Assembly (NCBI GenBank): GCA_019695015.1
Contig: JAIBAV010000008.1
Span: forward strand, 1 to 45,487
Direction: 5' to 3'
DNA: 45,487 nucleotides
Source of the DNA: Chitinophagaceae bacterium
GTDB taxonomy: Bacteria > Bacteroidota > Bacteroidia > Chitinophagales > Chitinophagaceae
Below, piece after piece: positions 1-8,248 of the stretch (positions are counted from its first letter, which is position 1; each line of letters begins with the position of its first letter). Position numbers and translations under genes: made by a program. The notes below the pieces were generated by a model. The model worked only from the letters and a program-made list of their open reading frames with translations. It did not search any database and was not told where the DNA came from.

Positions 1-686
1 GTAAACCAGGAATGACAAGGGAAGAATTAATTGGTACCAATGCAGGTATTGTGAAAGGAGTTTGTGAAAATATTTTAAAACATAGCCCTAATGCCATTAT
101 AATTATTATTAGCAACCCAATGGATACCATGACTTATTTAGCATTAAAATCTACCGGGTTACCTAAAAATAGAATTATTGGTATGGGTGGTATTTTAGAT
201 AGTAGCCGTTTTAAATATCAATTAAGCCAACACTTAGGAGCAAACCCTAACGACTTAAATGCTGTGGTGGTAGGAGGACATGGAGATACAACTATGATTC
301 CACTTATTAGTAAAGCAACATGGAATAGTGCTCCAGTAACAGATTTTTTGTCTGATGAACAACAACAAAAAGTTGTAAATGATACAATGGTAGGCGGTGC
401 CACTTTAACTAAACTAATTGGTACAAGTGCATGGTATGCACCAGGTGCTGCAGGTGCAGCTTTAGTAGAAGCAATTGTTCGTGATGAGAAAAAACTATTT
501 ACTTGTTGCGTAGCTTTAGATGGTGAATACAACCAAAATGATATTTGCTTAGGAGTACCAGTTATTATTGGTAAAAATGGATGGGAAAAAATTATTGATT
601 TTAAACTAAGTAGCTCTGAGCAAGATGCATTTAATAAAAGTGCAGATGCTGTAAGAAATATGAATAATGTTTTAGCTACTCTCTAA
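1..686 (+). CDS. mdh: Malate dehydrogenase, 5'-truncated by window edge
   Basis: The visible reading frame enters the window at base 3 (KPGMTREEL...) and ends with TAA, giving about 227 residues, so roughly the N-terminal 85 residues with the Rossmann GxGxxG are outside the window. It would interconvert malate and oxaloacetate with NAD in the cytosolic TCA cycle. Visible family features are the RKPGMTREEL-type loop after the substrate arginines, the ISNPMDTMTY segment, the GGILDSSRF region with a substrate-binding Arg, and the catalytic His in GGHGDTTM. A lactate-type dehydrogenase is the only real alternative; the GMTREELIGTNAGI loop favours malate. It is followed by a good rho-independent terminator, so it is transcribed separately from bamD. 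Confidence 0.93.
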   Translation, partial: KPGMTREELIGTNAGIVKGVCENILKHSPNAIIIIISNPMDTMTYLALKSTGLPKNRIIGMGGILDSSRFKYQLSQHLGANPNDLNAVVVGGHGDTTMIPLISKATWNSAPVTDFLSDEQQQKVVNDTMVGGATLTKLIGTSAWYAPGAAGAALVEAIVRDEKKLFTCCVALDGEYNQNDICLGVPVIIGKNGWEKIIDFKLSSSEQDAFNKSADAVRNMNNVLATL

Positions 687-717
687 CAATCATTTTGTTA
701 TAAAGTTGTAATATAGG

Positions 718-757
718 AGCAATTCTTTTTGACTAACGCAGAAAGGATTGCTTTTTT
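718..757 (+). terminator. Rho-independent terminator of mdh
   Basis: Bases 719-728 (GCAATTCTTT) pair with 742-751 (AAAGGATTGC): a 10-bp stem with one G-U pair and a 13-nt loop. A run of six T follows (752-757). It lies 32 nt after the mdh stop. Confidence 0.8.
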
Positions 758-865
758 GCTAAATACTTGAACAAAAATTAAAACTTTTAAACCCTGTTTT
801 AGGTAATAATTAACTAGTTTAATTATAGTTATAAATAATTGCAGTATAAATTGCCGCCAAATCCG

Positions 866-873
866 TAATTTTG
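866..873 (+). promoter_or_regulatory. -7 promoter element (TAATTTTG) of bamD
   Basis: It matches the Bacteroidota -7 consensus TAnnTTTG and ends 10 nt before the bamD ATG, so the leader would be only a few nucleotides. I see no TTG at the usual -33 spacing. Confidence 0.5.
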
Positions 874-883
874 CACACTTCAA

Positions 884-1702
884 ATGAAAAGAGTACTCTT
901 ATTTTTATTATTTACAATTGTATTGGGTGCATGCTCTAATAAATTTTCAAAAATTCAAAAGAGCAAAGATTACCAATACAAATTAAAAATGGCAGAACAG
1001 TATTATGCAAAAAAGAAATATAGGTTTGCACAAATATTGTTTGAAGAAGTTTTTCCTTATGTAAAAGGAACTGCAGAGTTTGAAGACACTTATTATAAGT
1101 TTGCTTACTGTTATTATTATGATAAGGATTATTTAAATGCCGAAAATTTATTTAAAAATTTTGTAGAAACTTTTCCTAATAGCAACAAGGCAGAAGAGTG
1201 TGAGTATATGAGGGCATTTTGTTATTATAAACAATCACCAAAAGTAGATTTAGATCAAACAAACACCAATAAAGCAATTGGTTTAATGCAAGCATTTATT
1301 AATAAACATCCCGGTTCTGCTAGAGTTAAAGATGCTTCTAACATCATTGATTTGTGTAGAGAAAAACTTGAATTAAAAAGATATAAAAGTGCCGAGTTAT
1401 ATTATAATCTTGGTTTTTACAAAGCAGCTGCAATTTGTTTTTCAAATGTTTCAGAAAATTTTCCAGATTCTAAAAAAGCCGATGAATATAAATTACTTGT
1501 AATAAAATCTTACTATAAATATGCCGAAATGAGCATACCTGCCAAACAGGAAGAAAGATTTGAAATGGTAATTAAAGAATGTAAAGACTTCACAGATAGA
1601 TTTCAAGATAGTAAATATTTTGCAGAAGCCGAGAAGTATAAAAATTTATCCACTAACTTTATTAAAAATATAAAAAATGAGCAAGTTAAGAAGGCAGCTT
1701 AG
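884..1702 (+). CDS. bamD: BamD-like outer membrane assembly lipoprotein
   Basis: A 272-residue lipoprotein with an SPII signal ending in the lipobox LGAC (Cys17), followed by TPR-type helices. The repeats show A/Y-rich pairs such as AEQYYAKKKYRFAQILFEEV, FAYCYYYDKDYLNAENLFKNF and LYYNLGFYKAAAICFSNV, each closed by an F-P-x-S turn (FPNSNKAEE, FPDSKKADE). This is the BamD/YfiO architecture, which works with BamA to insert beta-barrel proteins from the periplasmic face of the outer membrane. Length suits the family. The order bamD-rpoZ-coaBC-DUF4835 that follows is recurrent in Bacteroidota and supports the call. Its last 26 nt overlap rpoZ in another frame, suggesting coupled translation. Confidence 0.9.
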   Translation: MKRVLLFLLFTIVLGACSNKFSKIQKSKDYQYKLKMAEQYYAKKKYRFAQILFEEVFPYVKGTAEFEDTYYKFAYCYYYDKDYLNAENLFKNFVETFPNSNKAEECEYMRAFCYYKQSPKVDLDQTNTNKAIGLMQAFINKHPGSARVKDASNIIDLCREKLELKRYKSAELYYNLGFYKAAAICFSNVSENFPDSKKADEYKLLVIKSYYKYAEMSIPAKQEERFEMVIKECKDFTDRFQDSKYFAEAEKYKNLSTNFIKNIKNEQVKKAA

Positions 1703-2018
1703 TGCCAATACTGTAAGTGTAATTGAAACAAAAAATTTAGCAGATATTAAAGCTGTTACTGGAAATTTATATGAATCTATTTCTATTATTGGAAAAAGAG
1801 CAAATCAAATAAATGTTTCTTTAAAAGAAGAACTTAAAAATAAGTTAGAAGAGTTTGCAAGCCATACCGATAATTTAGAAGAAGTACATGAAAATAAAGA
1901 ACAAATAGAAATATCCAGAGCTTACGAAAAAATGCCTAATGCTGCAATTTTAGCAACACAAGAGTTTTTAGAAAACAAAATTTATTATAGAAACAACGAC
2001 GAAGATTTATTTAGATAA
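1677..2018 (+). CDS. rpoZ: RNA polymerase omega subunit (Bacteroidota type)
   Basis: A 113-residue protein beginning MSKLRRQLSANTVSV, the usual start of Bacteroidota omega/Rpb6-like proteins. The helical core around NLYESISIIGKRANQIN carries the KRA-Q-I signature with which omega binds the beta-prime C-terminus to help RNA polymerase assembly. The acidic middle and the AYEKMPNAAILATQEFLENKIYYRN tail are typical of this phylum. The ATG lies inside the bamD 3' end (26-nt overlap). A strong terminator begins 24 nt after its stop, so the bamD-rpoZ transcript probably ends here. Confidence 0.9.
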   Translation: MSKLRRQLSANTVSVIETKNLADIKAVTGNLYESISIIGKRANQINVSLKEELKNKLEEFASHTDNLEEVHENKEQIEISRAYEKMPNAAILATQEFLENKIYYRNNDEDLFR

Positions 2019-2041
2019 TTGATAAGTTATATATTTATATT

Positions 2042-2071
2042 AACGACAGTAGTAATACTGTCGTTTTTTTG
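2042..2071 (+). terminator. Rho-independent terminator after rpoZ
   Basis: Bases 42-51 and 56-65 of this stretch (2042-2051 / 2056-2065) form a perfect 10-bp stem, AACGACAGTA / TACTGTCGTT, closed by a GTAA (GNRA) tetraloop and followed by T through 2070. It is the cleanest hairpin in the first 10 kb. The coaBC ATG is only 24 nt past its T run. Confidence 0.9.
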
Positions 2072-2094
2072 TTATTTTGCAGCAATCCATAATC

Positions 2095-3285
2095 ATGTTA
2101 CAAGATAAAAAAATACTTATTGGCATTACTGGCAGCATTGCAGCTTACAAAACAATTTTGTTAGTTAGAATGTTGGTAAAAGCAGGGGCTGATGTTAAAA
2201 TTGTGATTACTCCCTCAGCAAAAGATTTTGTTTCGCCATTGGTGCTATCTACCTTATCTAAAAATAAAACAATCTCAGAACTAAGTACTAACGATTCTTG
2301 GGAAAATCATGTAATGCTTGGACGATGGGCTGATGTATTTTTAATTGCCCCTTTAAGTTGCAATACTTTAGCTAAAATGGCAAATGGTATTTGCGATAAT
2401 GTTTTAATGGCAATTTATTTATCTGCTACATGCCCTGTAGTTGTTGCACCAGCAATGGATGAAGATATGTGGAAACATGCTGCTACTAAACGAAATATGG
2501 CAACATTAAAAAAAGACTCTGTACAATTTATAGATGTAAATAATGGAGAATTGGCAAGTGGCTTAATAGGAGAAGGAAGAATGGCTGAGCCTGAAGAAAT
2601 TTTTACTTTTTTAATTGAAAATTTTTTTAGAACAACCGAGTTTGTAGGAAAAAAAATATTAATTACTGCAGGAGGTACCATAGAAGCTATTGACCCAGTT
2701 AGATTTATATCTAACCATTCAACAGGTAAAATGGGCTTTGCCATTGCAGAAGCTTTTTATTTACAAGGTGCAGAAGTAATTATAGTTGCAGGTAATGTGC
2801 AAGTAACCACAAAATATAAAGGTATAAAAGTAGTTTCAGTTACAAGTGCAGATGAAATGTATAAGGCTACCTTGCAATATTTTAAACTTTCAAATATTGC
2901 TGTTTTAAGTGCTGCTGTTGCAGATTATAAACCCATAACAACAGCAAAAGAAAAAATAAAAAAGAAAGAACAAATCCTATCTCTTAACCTCATAAAAAAC
3001 AAAGATATACTTGCTACTTTAGGAAACACCAAAAAGAGAAACCAGTTTGTTGTTGGCTTTGCTTTAGAAACCAATAACGAAAATGAAAATGCATTAAATA
3101 AGTTAAAATCAAAAAAAGTAGATGTTATTATATTAAATTCGTTAAAACAAAAAGGTGCAGGTTTTAAAACAAACACAAACCAAATTAGCATTTATAACAA
3201 AAATGGGTCTGTAATTAATTTTGATTTAAAGACAAAAGCAGCTGTAGCTAATGACATTGTAAAGTATATAAAAAATTCAATTTAA
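2095..3285 (+). CDS. coaBC: Bifunctional CoaBC (phosphopantothenoylcysteine synthetase/decarboxylase)
   Basis: A 396-residue flavoprotein of coenzyme A synthesis: CoaB couples cysteine to 4'-phosphopantothenate and CoaC decarboxylates the product. The N-terminal CoaC half shows GITGSIAAYK, the flavin-pocket PAMDEDMW motif and the ANGICDN segment. The C-terminal CoaB half starts with GGTIEAIDPVRFISNHSTGKMG and contains AAVADYKP and the NKDILATLG stretch. I start it at the ATG at 2095 (MLQDKKILIG); an in-frame TTG at 2077 is weaker and would lie in the promoter/terminator segment. Its stop codon shares one base with the ATG of the next gene (TAATG), indicating translational coupling. Confidence 0.93.
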   Translation: MLQDKKILIGITGSIAAYKTILLVRMLVKAGADVKIVITPSAKDFVSPLVLSTLSKNKTISELSTNDSWENHVMLGRWADVFLIAPLSCNTLAKMANGICDNVLMAIYLSATCPVVVAPAMDEDMWKHAATKRNMATLKKDSVQFIDVNNGELASGLIGEGRMAEPEEIFTFLIENFFRTTEFVGKKILITAGGTIEAIDPVRFISNHSTGKMGFAIAEAFYLQGAEVIIVAGNVQVTTKYKGIKVVSVTSADEMYKATLQYFKLSNIAVLSAAVADYKPITTAKEKIKKKEQILSLNLIKNKDILATLGNTKKRNQFVVGFALETNNENENALNKLKSKKVDVIILNSLKQKGAGFKTNTNQISIYNKNGSVINFDLKTKAAVANDIVKYIKNSI

Positions 3286-4208
3286 TGAATTACAAATTAA
3301 TCATAATTTTCCTACTATCTTTTTCTTGTTTTTCCCAATTGAATGCACAGGAGTTACAAGCAAAAGTTACTGTAATAGCAAATAGAATACCAACTACTGT
3401 AGATAAAAAAATATTTACTACGTTGCAAACACAGCTCAATAACTTTATGAACAACCGTAAATGGAGTAATGATGTTTATAAAGCAAATGAAAAAATTGTT
3501 TGTAATTTTTTGTTGAATTTAGAGAGCATGGAAGATGTAAATATCTACAAAGCATCTCTAACAATTCAATCAGCCAGACCAGTGTATAACTCTGCCTATC
3601 AAGCTGCTTTAATAAATTATATGGATGCTGATGTAACTTTTAAATATGTAGAATACCAGCCAATAGAGTTTAATGAAAATAGGGTACAAGGTACCGATGC
3701 ATTGGCAGCTAATTTAACTGCAGTTTTTGCTTATTATGCTTATATGATATTAGGCTTAGATTACGATTCCTTTTCTCCAAAAGGTGGGCAAGCATTTTTT
3801 ATGAAAGCTCAAAATATTGTAAACAATGCTCCAGAGGCTAAAGGAATATCTGGTTGGAGAGTTTTTGATGGCTTAAGAAACAGGTATTTTTTAGTTGAAA
3901 ATTTAATTAATAGCAGGTATAATATTCTGCATGATGTTATTTACAGTTATTATAGAAATGGATTAGATAAAATGTATGAAGCTGAAAAAGAATCTAGAAG
4001 TAAAATATTGCAAACCTTACATCAACTAGTTAGTTTTAATAAAGAAAATGCTAATACTATGTTTTTGCAATTTTTTATGCAGAATAAATCGGCAGAATTA
4101 ATAGGTATTTTTAAAAATGGCACTCCCGAAGAAAAACACCAAGCAATTGAAGCACTTAGTTTAATTGATATAACCAACACAGCAAAATATAAAGAACAAC
4201 TAAGGTAA
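3285..4208 (+). CDS. porD: PorD-like protein, DUF4835 family
   Basis: A 307-residue exported protein with a Sec signal peptide (about residues 1-21, ending LNA-Q). It matches my memory of the DUF4835 family: an opening ELQAKVTVIANRI, a central NRKWSNDVY segment, the conserved LAANLTAVFAYYAYMILGLDYDSFSPKGG stretch, and WRVFDGLRNRYFLVENL. Some databases name the family PorD and link it to type IX secretion; the biochemical role is not well defined. Position directly after coaBC is the standard context. It overlaps coaBC by 1 nt and is followed 4 nt later by a lipoprotein gene. The symbol is by family name only. Confidence 0.8.
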   Translation: MNYKLIIIFLLSFSCFSQLNAQELQAKVTVIANRIPTTVDKKIFTTLQTQLNNFMNNRKWSNDVYKANEKIVCNFLLNLESMEDVNIYKASLTIQSARPVYNSAYQAALINYMDADVTFKYVEYQPIEFNENRVQGTDALAANLTAVFAYYAYMILGLDYDSFSPKGGQAFFMKAQNIVNNAPEAKGISGWRVFDGLRNRYFLVENLINSRYNILHDVIYSYYRNGLDKMYEAEKESRSKILQTLHQLVSFNKENANTMFLQFFMQNKSAELIGIFKNGTPEEKHQAIEALSLIDITNTAKYKEQLR

Positions 4209-4212
4209 CAAA

Positions 4213-4653
4213 ATGAAGCAAATATTTTTTTCTATCTTATTAATGCTGTTTGTTGTTGGTTGTAATTACAATAGCAGAATAGAAGAAAATGAAATGAAAA
4301 TAATTGTTTGGGAAATATCTTGTGTTGATGAGTTAATTAATCATACACATTTAAAAGATCAAGACACTTCCAAAAAATATACTGCACAGAGAGATTCTTT
4401 ATATCAAAAAATATTTGCAATGCATAATACAACTGCAGATAAATTTTATAAAACTTTTAGTTATTATGAAGAGAATCCAATCCAATTTAAACTACTTTTA
4501 GATTCTGCATTGGCTTATGGAATAAGGCAGAGAAGTAATGTAATACAGACAGTTAAAGAAACCATACCTACACAACCTATACAAACTACAGGTACTACAA
4601 CTAAAGATAGTTTAAGAAAATTAACATTAAAAAGAAATAAGGCGTTAGAATAA
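4213..4653 (+). CDS. DUF4296-like lipoprotein
   Basis: A 146-residue predicted lipoprotein: SPII signal with VVGC lipobox (Cys17). Residues about 25-105 are helical and resemble DUF4296, with an N-terminal helix pair (MKIIVWEISCVDELINHT) and the F-x-K-T-F-S-Y-Y-EENPIQFKLLLDSAL segment typical of that Bacteroidota family. The C-terminus is a Thr/Gln/Pro-rich linker followed by a basic tail. No enzymatic residues are apparent and the function is unknown. It lies 4 nt after the porD-like gene, as the last gene of the coaBC transcript; its stop codon sits inside the hairpin at 4639-4667. Confidence 0.65.
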   Translation: MKQIFFSILLMLFVVGCNYNSRIEENEMKIIVWEISCVDELINHTHLKDQDTSKKYTAQRDSLYQKIFAMHNTTADKFYKTFSYYEENPIQFKLLLDSALAYGIRQRSNVIQTVKETIPTQPIQTTGTTTKDSLRKLTLKRNKALE

Positions 4654-4667
4654 TTATCAAACGCCTT
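4639..4667. terminator. Possible bidirectional terminator between convergent genes
   Basis: AAGGCGTT (4639-4646) and AACGCCTT (4660-4667) make an 8-bp stem with a 13-nt AT loop. On the minus side an A-rich stretch (4631-4640) would give a U-rich tail for gcvT; on the plus side the tail is poor. The stem contains the stop codon region of the preceding lipoprotein gene. Confidence 0.45.
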
Positions 4668-4702
4668 ACTGCATATATTATATATTATATCTTAGCTCTT
4701 AA

Positions 4703-5779
4703 TTATTTTGAAAAGGGTAGTTTTACAACTTTTGCTTTTACAGGATTATTTCTAATATCTATAAATATTTCAGAATCAATTGCAGCATTAGCAATGTTTA
4801 CATAACCTAAGCCAATAGCTTTGCCTAAGCTTGGTGCCTGTGTACCACTTGTAACATTACCTATTGTATTTCCAGATGCATCTTTAATAATATAATTGTG
4901 TCGAGGAATACCTCTCTCTAACATTTCAAAGCCAACTAATTTCTTTTTTATACCATCGGCCTTTTGTTTTTCTATAATTGCTTTTGCAGTAAACTCTTTG
5001 CTAAATTTTGTTATCCAGCCAAGGCCAGCTTCTAATGGAGAAGTGGTATCGTCTATATCGTTTCCATATAAGCAGTAGCCCATTTCTAACCTTAAAGTAT
5101 CTCTTGTAGCTAATCCAATTGGTTTTATACCAAGGCTTAAAATGGTATCCCAAATTTTATCTGCTGCCCCATTTGTATCTTCAAAATAAATTTCTACTCC
5201 ACCAGCACCTGTATAACCTGTAGCACTAATTAAAACATTATCTACACCAGCAAAATTATCTTTTACAAATGTGTAATACTTTAAATTTAAAATATCAGAT
5301 TTAACTAATGGTTGTAATAATTGTACAGCAGTTGGGCCTTGTATTGCCAATAAACATGTTTTAGCACTTATGTTGTGCATCTCAACATTATTAGTATTAA
5401 ATTTACTTATCCAATTCCAATCTTTTTCAATATTACTAGCATTTACAACCAATAAGTAAACTTTATTTTCTTCAATGCAGTATATAATTAAATCATCAAC
5501 AATACCTCCTTGTTCGTTAGTAAGGCAACTATACTGTGCTTTTCCTGCTGTAAGTTTAGAAGCATCATTAGTTGTTGTACGTTGAATTAAATCTAAAGCA
5601 TGTTCGCCTTTTAAAATAAATTCACCCATATGGCTTACATCAAAAACTCCTGCTGCAGTTCGTACAGCTTCATGTTCTTCGTTAATACTTGTATAAGAAA
5701 TAGGCATATTATAGCCTGCAAATTCAACCATTTTTGCACCTAATGCTATATGTTTTTGTGTAAATGGAGTTGTCTTCAT
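4703..5779 (-). CDS. gcvT: Glycine cleavage system T protein (aminomethyltransferase)
   Basis: A 358-residue protein starting [20 protein letters not shown]. It transfers the methylene group from the H-protein-bound aminomethyl intermediate to tetrahydrofolate and releases ammonia. Family marks are [12 protein letters not shown] near residue 45, the substrate-loop Asp in [21 protein letters not shown], and [18 protein letters not shown] with the C-terminal barrel (RGIPRHNY...GNVTSG). I prefer the ATG at 5779 to an in-frame ATG eight codons upstream, because the family starts with this MKxTPF sequence. No other gcv gene is adjacent. A -7 box lies 35 nt upstream, and no room exists for a glycine riboswitch. 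Confidence 0.94.
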   Translation of the reverse strand: MKTTPFTQKHIALGAKMVEFAGYNMPISYTSINEEHEAVRTAAGVFDVSHMGEFILKGEHALDLIQRTTTNDASKLTAGKAQYSCLTNEQGGIVDDLIIYCIEENKVYLLVVNASNIEKDWNWISKFNTNNVEMHNISAKTCLLAIQGPTAVQLLQPLVKSDILNLKYYTFVKDNFAGVDNVLISATGYTGAGGVEIYFEDTNGAADKIWDTILSLGIKPIGLATRDTLRLEMGYCLYGNDIDDTTSPLEAGLGWITKFSKEFTAKAIIEKQKADGIKKKLVGFEMLERGIPRHNYIIKDASGNTIGNVTSGTQAPSLGKAIGLGYVNIANAAIDSEIFIDIRNNPVKAKVVKLPFSK

Positions 5780-5814
5780 TGTAAAAATATTTAAAGTATT
5801 CAAAAAAATTTTGG

Positions 5815-5822
5815 CAAATGTA
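5815..5822 (-). promoter_or_regulatory. -7 promoter element (TACATTTG) of gcvT
   Basis: Read on the minus strand this is TACATTTG, matching TAnnTTTG, 35 nt before the preferred gcvT start. A perfect 14-bp palindrome lies 22 nt further upstream at 5845-5858. Confidence 0.45.
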
Positions 5823-5844
5823 CTATAACAAATACTGAAAATTA

Positions 5845-5858
5845 GAAATTATAATTTC
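5845..5858. promoter_or_regulatory. Perfect palindrome upstream of the gcvT promoter
   Basis: GAAATTATAATTTC is a perfect 14-bp palindrome centred about 30 nt upstream of the -7 box, that is near position -40, where an activator or repressor dimer could bind. No known operator is recognised and AT-rich palindromes occur by chance. Confidence 0.25.
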
Positions 5859-5894
5859 ATTAATAGAGTTGGAAAATAAATTCAAGAATATTAA

Positions 5895-6440
5895 TTACTT
5901 TATTGGTTTAACAATTGCACCTAATTCTTTATCTATCATTCCTGTTCTGCCATATTCAACCACTCTGCCTATTTCTTTGTTTTTGTGCAGAATAATAAAA
6001 GTTGGAATATGAGTAATATTGAATTTAGTATGTAAATTATTTATTGTGGTTTTGGCTCTATCCACACCAATTAAATAAATATTATCTTCAGAAAAATTAC
6101 TATTATCTGTTAATTTATAAAATAAAGGCAATAAGTTTCTACTGTCTTCGCACCACATTCCTGCAAAAACTAATACTTTAAATTTGTCTTTGTTCTTATT
6201 AAAAGCATCAACTGCTGTGGCATCAGGATTGGCATATTGGTAATTATCTGTAAACCACTTAAAAGCAGTGTCTTGTAATAAAATATTTCTATTAATTGTG
6301 CCCTTTAATATTTTATGGTTATCTAAATGGCCTTCATCTCTACTAGTTTCATAATTTACAGTTGAAAGTTCTTTTAAAAAAGAAGCTTTACAGGAAATCA
6401 TTAGAACACAAATAAATAAGATGTAAAATATATTCTTCAT
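5895..6440 (-). CDS. Thioredoxin-fold lipoprotein with WCEDS active-site motif
   Basis: A 181-residue predicted lipoprotein: SPII signal with MISC lipobox (Cys17), then a thioredoxin fold. The active-site strand-helix reads VFAGMWCEDSRNLLP with W96-C97-E98-D99-S100, so only the nucleophilic Cys is present and the resolving Cys is Ser. The cis-Pro loop is HIPTFIILHKNKEIGRVVEYG. Proteins with WCxDS are common in Bacteroidota; a monothiol mechanism or a non-redox (binding or chaperone) role is possible. Likely in the periplasm, anchored to a membrane. No partner gene adjoins it. Substrate unknown. Confidence 0.8.
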   Translation of the reverse strand: MKNIFYILFICVLMISCKASFLKELSTVNYETSRDEGHLDNHKILKGTINRNILLQDTAFKWFTDNYQYANPDATAVDAFNKNKDKFKVLVFAGMWCEDSRNLLPLFYKLTDNSNFSEDNIYLIGVDRAKTTINNLHTKFNITHIPTFIILHKNKEIGRVVEYGRTGMIDKELGAIVKPIK

Positions 6441-6497
6441 AATTTTTGTTTATGCTTAAAATGTTTTAAGTATCTGAAGTTATTTTAAATTAATTTG

Positions 6498-6521
6498 AAT
6501 TAATGAAAGCATTCATTAATT
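6498..6521 (-). terminator. Hairpin overlapping the 3' end of the MerR-type gene
   Basis: AATTAATGAA (6498-6507) pairs perfectly with TTCATTAATT (6512-6521) around a 4-nt loop. It contains the stop codon of the MerR-type gene (6516-6518). The downstream minus-strand sequence is AT-rich but not a true U run, so terminator function is uncertain. Confidence 0.35.
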
Positions 6522-7157
6522 ATTTTTAACTAATAAACTCGTTTTAATTTCGGTTAAAAATGATTTAAGTTGAATAAGAGATTGAATAAGTTGCTGATTA
6601 GTGGTAAGTTTACCTTTATTTTCTTTTAAATATTTTTTGGCACCATCTAAAGAGAATTTTCTGTTCCTTAGTAAATAATAAATAACCTGAATATTTTTTA
6701 TATCTTCCACTCTAAATAATCTATCGCCTTTTCTATTTTTTCGAGGTTGTAAAATATCAAACTCTGTTTCCCAAACTCTTATTAAAGAAGCATTTACATT
6801 AAAAAATGCAGCAACTTCTCTTATTGGATAATACAATTTCTTTTTTAATATTTCATCGCTTGGTACATTAACTAAATCAATTTCAGCATCCATTTCTTTA
6901 AAACTTTTCCTTCCTCTTTTATTTTTAGTAGTAAGATTTTTTTCTATTTGTATTTCCGGAGAAGTTTGCTTTTTTATTATTGAATTATCAGAAGTTACAG
7001 TAGTGTTTTTGCTTTTTAATTTAACACCAATTTTATCATTTGCAAAAACTACTTGTTTTGCTGAAATTAAGTTAGCTTCTATTTCATTTACAGTAGCAGG
7101 TGTAGGTTCAAAAGCTGCAAATAAATCTAATTGCTTTAAAGTTTTATTTTTTGCCAT
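6516..7157 (-). CDS. MerR-family transcriptional regulator
   Basis: A 213-residue protein. The MerR helix-turn-helix and wing occupy about residues 108-178: LYYPIREVAAFFNVNASLIRVWETEF, then the wing NRKGDRLFRVEDI and the helix with RNRKFSLDGAKKYL. Unlike classic MerR proteins, the DNA-binding domain is C-terminal, after about 105 polar residues with a basic AT-hook-like RGRK (81-84). This long N-terminus plus MerR domain is a recurring Bacteroidota form, but I know no established regulon. No metal-binding Cys cluster or long effector domain follows. It may act in AT-rich DNA binding generally; this is inference. Confidence 0.8.
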   Translation of the reverse strand: MAKNKTLKQLDLFAAFEPTPATVNEIEANLISAKQVVFANDKIGVKLKSKNTTVTSDNSIIKKQTSPEIQIEKNLTTKNKRGRKSFKEMDAEIDLVNVPSDEILKKKLYYPIREVAAFFNVNASLIRVWETEFDILQPRKNRKGDRLFRVEDIKNIQVIYYLLRNRKFSLDGAKKYLKENKGKLTTNQQLIQSLIQLKSFLTEIKTSLLVKNN

Positions 7158-7259
7158 TATGTAAAAATACTAAATGCTGTGGTTATTAATTAAGTATGCA
7201 ATTTAATGGTGTATAAAATGTAAACAACAAATATGAATGTATTATTTTATATTGCATGC

Positions 7260-8108
7260 ATGAATAGTATAAAAACAATTTGCGTTTGTGGTGCTGGTAC
7301 AATGGGTAGTGGAATTGCACAGGTTACTGCTCAAGCTGGCTTTAAAACAATTCAATTTGATGTAAATGAAAACATGTTAGATAAAAGCAAAATTGCTATT
7401 GAGAAAAGCCTGAGTTTTTTAGTTAATAAAGAAAAAATAACCGAAGAAAACAAACAGGCAATCCTCCAGAATTTATCTTTCACTTCAGATATTAAGGAAT
7501 GTAAAGCAGATTTAATTATTGAAGCAATCATTGAAAAACCAGAAGCAAAGATTAACTTATTTAATCAGTTATCAATTGTAAATAACACATTTACAATTTA
7601 TGCCACAAATACTTCTTCTATTAGTATTAATGAAATTGCAAATGCATGTTCTTTTAAAGAAAATGTTGTAGGTATGCATTTTTTTAACCCAGCCACCATA
7701 ATGAAATTAGTTGAGGTTGTTAAAGCAAACACTACAAGCCATGCTACAGTTAGTAGTATTGTTGCAGTTTGTAAACAAATGAACAAAGTACCTGTAGTTT
7801 GTAAAGATGCCCCAGGTTTTATTGTAAATAGGGTTGCCAGACATTATTATTTAGAAGCAATGAAAATAGTAGAACAAAATATGGCTACAATTGAAAATAT
7901 AGATTGTTTATTAGAATCAACTGGTTTTAAAATGGGCCCTTTTAAATTGATGGATTTAATAGGCATGGATATTAACTACAGTGTAAGTAATATTGTTTGG
8001 GAAGCATTAAACAAACCAGAACGTTTAAAACCTTCTACTTTACAGCAACAAAAAGTTTTAGCTGGAGAATTGGGTAGAAAAACAGGTAAGGGATTTTACA
8101 AATACTAA
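7260..8108 (+). CDS. hbd: 3-hydroxybutyryl/3-hydroxyacyl-CoA dehydrogenase
   Basis: A 282-residue NAD-dependent enzyme oxidising L-3-hydroxyacyl-CoA to 3-oxoacyl-CoA (fatty-acid oxidation or butyrate-type metabolism). The N-terminal Rossmann domain shows VCGAGTMGSGIAQ; the catalytic His lies in GMHFFNPATIMKLVEVV, followed by PGFIVNRV, where the C-terminal helical domain begins, and GPFKLMDLIGMD. About 282 residues equals the stand-alone (non-fused) form. I use the ATG at 7260 because MNSIKTICVCGAGTMG matches the family; an in-frame ATG at 7233 would add nine hydrophobic residues. It stands alone, without a thiolase or enoyl-CoA hydratase nearby. Confidence 0.9.
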   Translation: MNSIKTICVCGAGTMGSGIAQVTAQAGFKTIQFDVNENMLDKSKIAIEKSLSFLVNKEKITEENKQAILQNLSFTSDIKECKADLIIEAIIEKPEAKINLFNQLSIVNNTFTIYATNTSSISINEIANACSFKENVVGMHFFNPATIMKLVEVVKANTTSHATVSSIVAVCKQMNKVPVVCKDAPGFIVNRVARHYYLEAMKIVEQNMATIENIDCLLESTGFKMGPFKLMDLIGMDINYSVSNIVWEALNKPERLKPSTLQQQKVLAGELGRKTGKGFYKY

Positions 8109-8248
8109 AAAGCAAAATCTTCTGAGAGTAGTTTTTATACAAACTATACGATAAATGACTTTTCTAACTTTTCAATTTTATAACTATTTTTATTAGAACT
8201 TAATAAAGATTAAAGTGGTATAGTACTTACAATTATTTATTTTTATCT

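Noticed and set aside
7233-7259. Upstream ATG of the hydroxyacyl-CoA dehydrogenase as the start
   Set aside because: It would add nine hydrophobic residues not found in the family before MNSIKTICVCGAGTMG; the ATG at 7260 fits better.
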